Shown here: in pieces, positions 9,621 to 17,628 of the stretch
How positions within the stretch are numbered: position 1 is the stretch's first letter
Layout: each line of letters starts with the position of its first letter
Notes under the pieces: generated by a model
What the model saw: the letters and a program-made list of their open reading frames with translations, nothing else
Database searches by the model: none
Told to the model about the DNA's origin: nothing
DNA from: an uncultured Oscillospiraceae bacterium
Lineage (GTDB): Bacteria; Bacillota_A; Clostridia; Oscillospirales; Oscillospiraceae
NCBI GenBank assembly: GCA_900754605.1
Contig: CAAEDK010000110.1
Coordinates: forward strand, 1 to 35,492
Direction of reading: 5' to 3'
Length of the DNA: 35,492 bases
Made by a program: the position numbers and the translations under genes

Positions 9621-9649
9621 ATTTTATCATATGGGGAGTGAATTTACAA
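9621..9649 (-). promoter_or_regulatory. gntR promoter
   Basis: On the minus strand TTGTAA (-35, 9644-9649) and TAAAAT (-10, 9621-9626) are separated by exactly 17 bp. The palindrome GGAAATATTTCC sits immediately upstream at 9650-9661. Confidence 0.6.
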
Positions 9650-9675
9650 GGAAATATTTCCCTGTTAAAAAAAGA

Positions 9676-9732
9676 GATACAACTCAGGTCAGTTGTATCG
9701 ATTCAAAATGCATACAACTGAGGGTAGTTGGC
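9676..9732. promoter_or_regulatory. Paired GntR operator candidates
   Basis: Site 1 (9676-9699) is a perfect inverted repeat, GATACAACT, 6 bp, AGTTGTATC. Site 2 begins at 9712 with ATACAACT, 6 bp, AGTTG and loses symmetry at its last bases. The two sites have the same spacing and lie 35 bp apart, between the divergent genes, as expected for a self-regulating UTRA repressor. Confidence 0.65.
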
Positions 9733-9843
9733 CTATTTTACCCAAAACCATAGACAAAATTAGCAAAAAACTATACAGTATATACAGAAGCAGCCGATCC
9801 GCACGCGTTATTACAGTTAAAAGTACCACATGGAGGAGCCAAT

Positions 9844-10779
9844 ATGAAGCAATGGTATGTCGGAGTAGACGGCGGAGGCACAAAAACCGCCGTCGCGATC
9901 TCCACCGCTGACAGTGTTCCGATCCAAACCATGACCTACCCGACCTGTTCCTATCAGTCCATCGGTATTCCGGAATCCGTTGCCCTGATCACGAAGGTGG
10001 TACGGGAGGCCCTCTCCGGGGGCGGGGTAAGCCCACAGGATTGTGCCGGGTGTTGCGTGGGTATGCCCTGTTATGGCGAAAACCCAGCAAATGACCGGGA
10101 GATCGTTCGCCTGCTGACGGATGCTCTGACTCCAGTCCCAGTGTATGTTGTGAATGACGGTGAAGTTGGCTGGGCTGGATCCCTCGCCTGTGGGGAGGGA
10201 ATCCATATTGTTTCCGGCACAGGTTCTATCGCATTTGGACGCGGGTGTGACAAAGAATTTGCCCGCTGTGGGGGGTGGGTGGAGTTTTTTGGGGATGAGG
10301 GCTCCTGCTACTGGATTGGTCGGCAGGGAATGAGTCTGTTTTCCAAAGAGGCCGATGGCCGGTTGCCGAGGGGTCCGCTCTATGATCTAGTCCACGGGGA
10401 GTTTGGCCTGACGGAGGACTACCAGTTTATTGATCGGATTGTCCGGGAATTTGCCCCCTATCGGGAAAAAGTCGCGGGGTTCCAGCGGTACGTCCTACAG
10501 GCCGCCCGGGCTGGCGACACAGCCGCTGCCGCGCTGTATGAAACGGCTGCGCTTGAGTTGGCGCTCATGATTCGCACGCTCAAGGCAAAACTTCGTTTCT
10601 CCGCCGAGCCCATCAGCGTTTCCTACTCCGGCGGTATCTTCCATGCCGGAGAATTCATCCTGGCCCCTCTCCGTAAAAAGGCCGAAGAGCTGAACTGCAT
10701 ACTTTGTGAACCCAAATACTCCGCGACCGAGGGCGCGCTCATGTTGGCCATGGAACGGTTCCCTTTATCACCCAGTTAA
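9844..10779 (+). CDS. BadF/BadG/BcrA/BcrD-type sugar kinase (predicted galactosamine/amino-sugar kinase)
   Basis: The 311-aa protein belongs to the ASKHA superfamily. VGVDGGGTKT at residues 6-15 is the phosphate-1 motif, VVNDGEVGWAG resembles the catalytic-Asp segment of N-acetylglucosamine kinases, IVSGTGSIAFGR is phosphate-2, and VSYSGGIFHAG is the adenosine motif. Family members phosphorylate amino sugars such as GlcNAc. It is the first gene of the plus-strand series and is followed at short distance by an AgaS-like isomerase/deaminase. With the secreted GalNAc deacetylase and galactosaminidase downstream, I infer that it phosphorylates imported galactosamine at O6. GlcNAc/MurNAc kinase activity cannot be excluded from sequence. 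GGAGG lies just before the ATG. No membrane segments are seen. Confidence 0.8.
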   Translation: MKQWYVGVDGGGTKTAVAISTADSVPIQTMTYPTCSYQSIGIPESVALITKVVREALSGGGVSPQDCAGCCVGMPCYGENPANDREIVRLLTDALTPVPVYVVNDGEVGWAGSLACGEGIHIVSGTGSIAFGRGCDKEFARCGGWVEFFGDEGSCYWIGRQGMSLFSKEADGRLPRGPLYDLVHGEFGLTEDYQFIDRIVREFAPYREKVAGFQRYVLQAARAGDTAAAALYETAALELALMIRTLKAKLRFSAEPISVSYSGGIFHAGEFILAPLRKKAEELNCILCEPKYSATEGALMLAMERFPLSPS

Positions 10780-10801
10780 ATGTCCGAAGGAGAATGATGT
10801 T

Positions 10802-11839
10802 ATGTTTTTGACCGAAGCTGAGATTCTGGATACCCCGCTGTCCCTGAACTACACCTGCCAATACTTTGAGAAGAACAAAAAAAATCTGGAGCAGTTCTTC
10901 CAGGAAAACCAGCAAAAGAAGTTTACCATTTTGGGCTGCGGCTCCAGCTATATGCTGGCGAAGAGCACAGCATCTCTGTTTGCGTCGCTCCCGGGAACCA
11001 GCGCAAATGCGATCGCCGCCGGCGACTACATTGTGGACCCTCTATTCTGGTATGAGACGGTGAAGGGCAGCATCGTGCTCCTGCTTTCACGGTCCGGAAA
11101 GACCTCTGAAATGGTATGGGCCCTGAAGCACATCAAAGAGGCTCACGGATGTCCAGCGGTGTCCATCACAACGGAGGATGGGAATGATCTGATGCCCTTG
11201 TGCGACCTGAACCTGACGCTGAACTGGTGCCATGATGACAGTGTCTGCCAGACCCGAACTGTCACGAACCTGTATGCCTCCACACTGCTTCTGGCGGCGG
11301 AATACGCAAGGGATGACCGCCTCCGAGAGAGTGTCCTGGCAGCCATGCGGGAGAGCACCTCGTTTCAGCTGAAGTACCGGCCGGTGCTGGCCGAGATCGC
11401 AAACCTTGATTGGGACAATGTGGTGGTGCTGGCGGACGGCCCCATTTGCGGCATCGCGGAGGAGGGCGCCCTCGCCTTTACGGAGATCTCCATGCTGACA
11501 GGCCGCTATTTCCATCTGCTGGATTACCGTCACGGGCCTATCGTGGTCAGTGGAAAACGGACTCTGACTCTCGCGTTGCTGCGGCCCGGTGAAGAAAAGC
11601 TCCAAAGCGCTATGATGAAAGATGTGATTCAGCGCGGCGGCCCTGTGGTCACGATTTCCCACTGCACAGAAAATAGGTACGACGCGGCAGCCCATATTCA
11701 GATTCCGGAAGTCGGCGAGTTCGCCGCATGGGGCATTCTGTTCATCTATGTCGCGCAAATGACAGCTCTGCTGAAAGCAATTGCCCTAGGCGGAAACCCC
11801 GACCAGCCCAAGGGCCTGGACGCCTACATATCCCTGTAA
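10802..11839 (+). CDS. agaS: SIS-domain sugar isomerase, AgaS-like (predicted GalN-6-P deaminase/isomerase)
   Basis: The 345-aa protein has two SIS domains. The first shows GCGSSYMLAKS near residue 43 and LLSRSGKTSEM near residue 95. The second includes GPICGIAEEGALAFTEIS and DYRHGPI. This matches AgaS and related GlmS-isomerase-like proteins, which convert galactosamine-6-phosphate to tagatose-6-phosphate plus ammonia. The ATG at 10802 is chosen over a longer frame because AAGGAG lies 9 nt upstream and the extension overlaps the kinase gene out of frame. Its place between a sugar kinase and tagatose-bisphosphate aldolase subunits fits the assignment. Other SIS sugar-phosphate isomerases, such as fructosamine-6-P deglycases, are the main alternative. 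Confidence 0.78.
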   Translation: MFLTEAEILDTPLSLNYTCQYFEKNKKNLEQFFQENQQKKFTILGCGSSYMLAKSTASLFASLPGTSANAIAAGDYIVDPLFWYETVKGSIVLLLSRSGKTSEMVWALKHIKEAHGCPAVSITTEDGNDLMPLCDLNLTLNWCHDDSVCQTRTVTNLYASTLLLAAEYARDDRLRESVLAAMRESTSFQLKYRPVLAEIANLDWDNVVVLADGPICGIAEEGALAFTEISMLTGRYFHLLDYRHGPIVVSGKRTLTLALLRPGEEKLQSAMMKDVIQRGGPVVTISHCTENRYDAAAHIQIPEVGEFAAWGILFIYVAQMTALLKAIALGGNPDQPKGLDAYISL

Positions 11840-11981
11840 ATTTTTCTTACAAGGATCGTTTGCCTTGTCTGAGAGAAACGATTTGAAAACAGAGGGGAGA
11901 GGATAGCTCCAAATATGAAACTGCCGGATCAGGCGTCGTTAACAGGATAAGGACGGACTACAAAGGAGGAATAGAAGGGAT

Positions 11982-14300
11982 ATGAGAAATCGAAGGAAAG
12001 CTGTTTCGCTTCTAACGGGCCTACTCGTGACGGCCCAGTTATTTCCAACCGCGGCGCTTGCGGCAGACTCCAGCGAGTCCGCATTGAACAAGGCCCCCGG
12101 ATATCAGGATTTTCCCGCCTATTACAGCGACAGTGCGCATGCCGATGACCAGGTGACTCACCCGGACGTAGTTGTCCTGGAAGAACCGTGGAACGGCTAT
12201 CGCTATTGGGCCGTTTATACGCCCAACGTGATGCGGATCTCCATCTACGAAAACCCGTCCATCGTTGCCTCCAGCGACGGAGTGCATTGGGTAGAACCGG
12301 AGGGGCTTTCCAATCCCATTGAGCCGCAGCCGCCCAGCACCCGCTACCACAACTGCGACGCTGATATGGTCTATAACGCGGAATACGATGCCATGATGGC
12401 CTATTGGAACTGGGCGGATGACCAGGGCGGAGGCGTTGGGGCCGAAGTCCGGCTGCGGATTTCCTATGACGGCGTACATTGGGGCGTCCCCGTGACTTAT
12501 GATGAGATGACCCGCGTATGGTCGAAGCCCACCTCCGACGCGGAGCGTCAGGTTGCGGATGGAGAGGATGACTTCATTACCGCCATTGCTTCTCCAGACC
12601 GCTACGATATGCTCTCTCCCACTATTGTCTACGATGACTTCCGGGATGTGTTCATCCTGTGGGCCAACAATACCGGCGACGTGGGGTATCAGAATGGTCA
12701 GGCGAACTTCGTGGAAATGCGTTATTCGGACGACGGGATCACCTGGGGTGAGCCAGTCCGCGTCAACGGCTTCCTGGGGCTTGACGAGAATGGGCAGCAG
12801 TTGGCCCCCTGGCATCAGGATGTCCAGTATGTTCCAGATTTGAAGGAGTTTGTTTGTATCTCCCAGTGCTTTGCCGGTCGAAATCCGGATGGCTCTGTCC
12901 TGCACCTGACCACATCAAAGGATGGAGTCAACTGGGAGCAGGTGGGCACCAAGCCCCTGCTGTCCCCCGGGCCAGACGGCAGTTGGGATGATTTCCAGAT
13001 CTATCGCTCCAGTTTTTACTATGAGCCAGGCAGTTCCGCCGGAGATGGTACCATGCGCGTCTGGTACAGTGCCCTGCAGAAGGACACCAATAACAAGATG
13101 GTCGCGGATTCCTCCGGGAATCTGACCATTCAGGCCAAAAGTGAGGATGACCGCATCTGGAGGATCGGCTATGCGGAAAACAGTTTTGTTGAGATGATGC
13201 GCGTGCTGCTGGATGACCCCGGCTACACGACGCCCGCCCTGGTTTCCGGCAATTCCCTTATGCTGAGTGCTGAGACCACTTCCCTTCCCACAGGGGATGT
13301 CATGAAGCTGGAAACCAGTTTCGCGCCTGTGGACACCTCTGATCAGGTCGTGAAATATACCTCCAGTGATCCGGATGTGGCGACGGTGGATGAGTTTGGA
13401 ACCATTACAGGCGTTTCTGTCGGTTCAGCGCACATCATGGCGGAGACCCGGGAGGGCCTGTCCGACGACCTTGAATTTGCAGTGGTGGAGAATCCGTACA
13501 CGCTGATTCCCCAGTCCAATATGACGGCAACCGCCACCAGCGTCTACGGCGGGACGACGGAGGGCCCCGCCTCCAATGTCCTCGATGGAAACGTCCGCAC
13601 AATATGGCATACCAACTATGCTCCCAAAGATGAACTGCCGCAGAGTATCACCGTTTCCTTTGACCAGCCCTATACCGTCGGCCGCTTCGTCTATACCCCA
13701 CGTCAAAACGGGACAAATGGCATAATTTCGGAGTATGAGCTGTACGCCATCCACCAGGACGGCAGCAAGGACCTAGTCGCCTCCGGCTCAGACTGGGCGC
13801 TCGATGCCAAGGATAAAACCGTGAGCTTTGCACCGGTAGAAGCCGTCGGCCTGGAGCTCAAGGCGATTGCCGGCGCAGGTGGGTTCGGTACTGCCGCCGA
13901 ACTCAATGTGTATGCGTATGGTCCAATCGAGCCTGCGCCCGTATATGTCCCGGTGGATGACCGGGATGCTTCCCTGGTGTTTACGGGTGCATGGAATAGC
14001 GACAGCAACGGAAGCTTTTATGAAGGGACGGCCCGTTATACCAACGAGATCGGCGCGTCCGTGGAGTTCACATTTGTGGGGACGGCCATTCGGTGGTATG
14101 GTCAAAATGATGTAAATTTCGGCGCTGCGGAGGTATACGTGGACGGCGTTCTGGCAGGGGAGGTAAATGTGTATGGGCCGGCGGCGGCTCAGCAGCTTCT
14201 ATTTGAGGCGGACGGTCTGGCCTATGGGAAGCATACCATCCGCATCGTCTGTGTGTCTCCGGTGGTTGACTTCGACTATTTTTCGTATGTGGGAGAATAA
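11982..14300 (+). CDS. Secreted alpha-GalNAc (blood-group A) deacetylase with Big2, CBM32 and C-terminal beta-sandwich module
   Basis: The 772-aa protein has a signal peptide (RNRRK, then a hydrophobic stretch, cleavage probably after ALA27). The N-terminal catalytic part, about residues 35-400, has propeller-like repeats of the SSDGVHW/SYDGVHWG/SDDGITWG/SKDGVNW type. A bacterial Ig-like Big2 domain follows at about 420-505, then an F5/8-type C (CBM32) domain at about 507-645 and a 110-residue beta-sandwich module from Val658. Candidate metal/active-site residues are Glu90 (YENPS), His123 and Asp126 (HNCDAD) and His278 (WHQDV). Subtracting 26 gives 64, 97, 100 and 252, the positions I remember for the F. 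plautii GalNAc deacetylase. The neighbouring GH36 enzyme has the same tail module, so the two act together on mucin or blood-group glycans outside the cell. The start has AAGGAGG upstream. Confidence 0.88.
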   Translation: MRNRRKAVSLLTGLLVTAQLFPTAALAADSSESALNKAPGYQDFPAYYSDSAHADDQVTHPDVVVLEEPWNGYRYWAVYTPNVMRISIYENPSIVASSDGVHWVEPEGLSNPIEPQPPSTRYHNCDADMVYNAEYDAMMAYWNWADDQGGGVGAEVRLRISYDGVHWGVPVTYDEMTRVWSKPTSDAERQVADGEDDFITAIASPDRYDMLSPTIVYDDFRDVFILWANNTGDVGYQNGQANFVEMRYSDDGITWGEPVRVNGFLGLDENGQQLAPWHQDVQYVPDLKEFVCISQCFAGRNPDGSVLHLTTSKDGVNWEQVGTKPLLSPGPDGSWDDFQIYRSSFYYEPGSSAGDGTMRVWYSALQKDTNNKMVADSSGNLTIQAKSEDDRIWRIGYAENSFVEMMRVLLDDPGYTTPALVSGNSLMLSAETTSLPTGDVMKLETSFAPVDTSDQVVKYTSSDPDVATVDEFGTITGVSVGSAHIMAETREGLSDDLEFAVVENPYTLIPQSNMTATATSVYGGTTEGPASNVLDGNVRTIWHTNYAPKDELPQSITVSFDQPYTVGRFVYTPRQNGTNGIISEYELYAIHQDGSKDLVASGSDWALDAKDKTVSFAPVEAVGLELKAIAGAGGFGTAAELNVYAYGPIEPAPVYVPVDDRDASLVFTGAWNSDSNGSFYEGTARYTNEIGASVEFTFVGTAIRWYGQNDVNFGAAEVYVDGVLAGEVNVYGPAAAQQLLFEADGLAYGKHTIRIVCVSPVVDFDYFSYVGE

Positions 14301-14357
14301 AGCGATTCTAGCAGGCGACTTTCAACACAAAGGATTATAGAGAAGGAGGACTCGGAA

Positions 14358-17300
14358 ATGCGTGGTAAAAAGTTCATATCACTCACGCTCAGTACGATGC
14401 TGTGTCTGCAGCTCTTGCCCACCGCTTCTTTTGCGGCGGCGCCTGCAACGGACACCGGCAACGCAGGACTGATTGCAGAAGGTGATTATGCCATTGCCGG
14501 CAATGGCGTCCGCGTCACTTATGACGCGGACGGGCAGACAATCACTCTGTACCGCACAGAGGGATCTGGGCTCATCCAGATGAGCAAGCCTTCTCCATTG
14601 GGAGGGCCAGTGGTTGGAGGGCAGGAGGTTCAGGACTTCAGCCATATTTCATGTGATGTGGAGCAGAGCACCAGCGGAGTGATGGGCAGCGGTCAGAGAA
14701 TGACCATTACCTCTCAGAGCATGAGCACGGGCCTAATTCGTACCTATGTGCTGGAGACCTCTGATATCGAGGAGGGTGTGGTATATACTGCAACATCCTA
14801 TGAGGCAGGAGCTTCTGATGTGGAAGTGTCTTGGTTCATTGGCAGTGTGTATGAGCTTTATGGTGCGGAAGATCGTATCTGGAGTTATAACGGCGGCGGT
14901 GAGGGGCCGATGCACTACTATGATACGCTTCAAAAGATTGACCTGACCGACTCTGGCAAGTTCAGTAGGGAGAATAAACAGGATGACACGGCTGCAAGTA
15001 TTCCTGTGTCAGATATTTACATTGCTGATGGAGGGATTACCGTTGGCGATGCTTCTGCAACCAGGAGGGAGGTACATACTCCGGTTCAGGAAACCAGTGA
15101 TTCAGCTCAAGTTTCTATCGGGTGGCCAGGCAAAGTCATTGCCGCCGGAAGCGTGATCGAAATTGGTGAGAGCTTTGCTGTAGTCCATCCGGGTGACTAT
15201 TATAACGGCTTGAGAGGTTACAAAAATGCAATGGATCACTTGGGCATGATTATGCCTGCACCTGGGGATATTCCTGATAGCAGCTATGATCTCCGATGGG
15301 AAAGCTGGGGCTGGGGGTTTAACTGGACGATCGACTTAATAATCGGCAAATTGGATGAACTTCAGGCAGCCGGAGTCAAGCAGATCACTTTGGATGATGG
15401 TTGGTATACCAATGCAGGAGACTGGGCCTTAAATCCAGAAAAGTTTCCAAATGGAGCCTCCGATGCGTTGCGGCTGACAGATGCAATTCATGAGCATGGT
15501 ATGACTGCACTCCTTTGGTGGAGACCTTGTGACGGCGGGATCGATAGTATACTCTATCAGCAACACCCTGAATATTTCGTTATGGATGCAGATGGAAGAC
15601 CTGCAAGGCTTCCTACTCCTGGTGGTGGGACCAATCCCAGCTTGGGATATGCACTTTGCCCTATGGCGGATGGTGCGATTGCAAGCCAAGTTGACTTTGT
15701 AAACCGTGCAATGAATGATTGGGGGTTCGATGGCTTCAAGGGAGATTATGTGTGGAGTATGCCTGAATGCTACAATCCTGCACATAACCACGCCTCGCCA
15801 GAAGAATCCACTGAAAAGCAATCCGAGATATACCGCGTCTCTTATGAGGCTATGGTGGCCAACGACCCCAATGTGTTCAATTTGTTGTGCAACTGCGGTA
15901 CGCCCCAGGACTACTATAGTTTACCATATATGACACAGATTGCTACGGCTGACCCCACTTCTGTGGATCAAACAAGGAGACGCGTGAAAGCCTACAAGGC
16001 ACTGATGGGAGATTATTTCCCTGTTACAGCCGACCACAATAACATCTGGTATCCAAGTGCCGTCGGTACGGGCTCTGTTCTCATTGAAAAACGTGACCTT
16101 AGCGGTACTGCCAAGGAAGAATATGAAAAATGGCTTGGGATTGCGGATACAGTTCAGTTGCAGAAAGGCCGGTTTATTGGCGATCTTTACAGTTATGGTT
16201 TTGACCCTTACGAAACCTATGTGGTGGAGAAAGACGGGGTTATGTACTATGCCTTCTACAAAGATGGGAGCAAATATAGCCCCACTGGCTATCCAGATAT
16301 TGAGTTGAAGGGGCTAGATCCAAATAAAATGTATAGGATTGTTGACTATGTCAATGATCGTGTCGTGGCAACAAACCTGATGGGTGATAACGCTGTATTC
16401 AATACACGTTTTTCCGACTATCTACTGGTTAAAGCGGTGGAAATTTCGGAACCGGATCCAGAACCTGTTGACCCTGATTATGGTTTCACCTCTGTTGATG
16501 ACAGAGACGAGGCTCTTATTTACACAGGGACATGGCATGATGACAACAACGCATCTTTCAGCGAAGGGACTGCACGTTATACCAACAGTACGGATGCTTC
16601 GGTTGTATTCTCCTTTACTGGAACTTCCATTCGCTGGTATGGCCAGAGGGATACCAATTTTGGCACGGCAGAAGTTTATTTGGACGATGAACTGAAAACA
16701 ACAGTTGATGCGAATGGGGCCGCAGAAGCAGGCGTATGTCTTTTTGAAGCGCTTGATCTTCCGGCTGCCGAGCATACCATTAAAATTGTGTGCAAGAGCG
16801 GAGTGATTGATATTGACCGCTTTGCATATGAAGCTGCTACCCTTGAACCCATCTATGAAAAGGTCGATGCGCTCTCGGATCGGATCACTTATGTTGGGAA
16901 TTGGGAAGAGTATCACAACAGCGAGTTCTACATGGGAAACGCAATGCGCACAGACGAAGCCGGCGCTTATGCTGAACTGACTTTCCGTGGTACAGCCGTA
17001 CGCCTGTATGCAGAGATGAGCTTCAATTTTGGCACTGCAGATGTCTATTTAGACGGAGAGTTAGTGGAAAACATAATCCTATACGGCCAGGAAGCAACTG
17101 GGCAGCTAATGTTTGAGCGTACGGGACTGGAGGAAGGAGAACATACCATTCGCCTTGTACAAAACGCCTGGAACATCAATTTGGACTATATTTCTTATCT
17201 ACCAGAGCAAGATCAACCAACGCCGCCGGAGACGACGGTTACTGTTGATGCAATGGACGCCCAACTGGTGTATACAGGCGTATGGAATGATGACTATCAT

Positions 17301-17594
17301 GACGTCTTTCAGGAAGGAACCGCCCGTTATGCCATTAGTGCCGGCGCCTCGGTCGAGTTCGAATTTACTGGAAGCGAAATCCGTTGGTATGGACAAAATG
17401 ATTCCAACTTCGGTGTTGCCAGCGTTTATATCGATAATGAGTTTGTGCAGCAGGTAAATGTTAACGGAGCTGCGGCTGTGGGAAAGCTTTTGTTTCAAAA
17501 GACTGATCTACCAGCCGGTTCGCACACGATCCGCATTGTGTGCGATACTCCGGTTATTGATTTGGACTATTTGACTTATACCACTAACGCATAA
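14358..17594 (+). CDS. Secreted GH36 galactosaminidase (blood-group A GalN-releasing) with three C-terminal modules
   Basis: The 1078-aa protein has a signal peptide (cleavage probably after ASFA26). A beta-sandwich domain leads to a clan GH-D TIM barrel at about residues 300-570: RWESWGWGFNW, QITLDDGWY, LLWWRP, GFDGFKGDYVW with the likely nucleophile Asp463, and ATADPTSVDQTRRR with the likely acid/base Asp532. Three copies of a roughly 110-residue module follow, starting near 713, 836 and 963, each with a GTxIRWYG-like and VYxDGEL-like core. The module also occurs at the end of the deacetylase 57 nt upstream. This matches the F. plautii galactosaminidase that removes alpha-GalN after deacetylation; ordinary alpha-galactosidase activity is the alternative. 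AAGGAGG precedes the ATG. Base composition is visibly more AT-rich than in the deacetylase gene. Confidence 0.88.
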   Translation: MRGKKFISLTLSTMLCLQLLPTASFAAAPATDTGNAGLIAEGDYAIAGNGVRVTYDADGQTITLYRTEGSGLIQMSKPSPLGGPVVGGQEVQDFSHISCDVEQSTSGVMGSGQRMTITSQSMSTGLIRTYVLETSDIEEGVVYTATSYEAGASDVEVSWFIGSVYELYGAEDRIWSYNGGGEGPMHYYDTLQKIDLTDSGKFSRENKQDDTAASIPVSDIYIADGGITVGDASATRREVHTPVQETSDSAQVSIGWPGKVIAAGSVIEIGESFAVVHPGDYYNGLRGYKNAMDHLGMIMPAPGDIPDSSYDLRWESWGWGFNWTIDLIIGKLDELQAAGVKQITLDDGWYTNAGDWALNPEKFPNGASDALRLTDAIHEHGMTALLWWRPCDGGIDSILYQQHPEYFVMDADGRPARLPTPGGGTNPSLGYALCPMADGAIASQVDFVNRAMNDWGFDGFKGDYVWSMPECYNPAHNHASPEESTEKQSEIYRVSYEAMVANDPNVFNLLCNCGTPQDYYSLPYMTQIATADPTSVDQTRRRVKAYKALMGDYFPVTADHNNIWYPSAVGTGSVLIEKRDLSGTAKEEYEKWLGIADTVQLQKGRFIGDLYSYGFDPYETYVVEKDGVMYYAFYKDGSKYSPTGYPDIELKGLDPNKMYRIVDYVNDRVVATNLMGDNAVFNTRFSDYLLVKAVEISEPDPEPVDPDYGFTSVDDRDEALIYTGTWHDDNNASFSEGTARYTNSTDASVVFSFTGTSIRWYGQRDTNFGTAEVYLDDELKTTVDANGAAEAGVCLFEALDLPAAEHTIKIVCKSGVIDIDRFAYEAATLEPIYEKVDALSDRITYVGNWEEYHNSEFYMGNAMRTDEAGAYAELTFRGTAVRLYAEMSFNFGTADVYLDGELVENIILYGQEATGQLMFERTGLEEGEHTIRLVQNAWNINLDYISYLPEQDQPTPPETTVTVDAMDAQLVYTGVWNDDYHDVFQEGTARYAISAGASVEFEFTGSEIRWYGQNDSNFGVASVYIDNEFVQQVNVNGAAAVGKLLFQKTDLPAGSHTIRIVCDTPVIDLDYLTYTTNA

Positions 17595-17628
17595 TGTTTC
17601 ATTCCAAATAAAATAGGAGGTTACTCAT

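Larger units (their letters stand above)
9520..9843. promoter_or_regulatory. Divergent regulatory region between gntR and the GalN utilisation genes
   Basis: This 324-nt AT-rich gap separates divergent starts. It holds the gntR promoter, a 12-bp palindrome, two inverted-repeat operators and the leader of the kinase gene. For the plus strand, TAGACA (9751-9756) and TACAGT (9774-9779) with 17 bp between them are the best promoter guess, 19 nt beyond the second operator. The match is weak. GGAGG near 9835 serves the kinase ATG. Confidence 0.6.

Noticed and set aside
10706..10801. Longer N-terminus for the AgaS-like gene
   Set aside because: It overlaps the kinase gene in another frame and has a proline/arginine-rich non-family sequence; the ATG at 10802 has AAGGAG.
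11087..13833. Minus-strand open frames of 100-290 codons opposite agaS and the deacetylase gene
   Set aside because: No ribosome binding sites or domain motifs; the plus-strand genes explain the coding signal.
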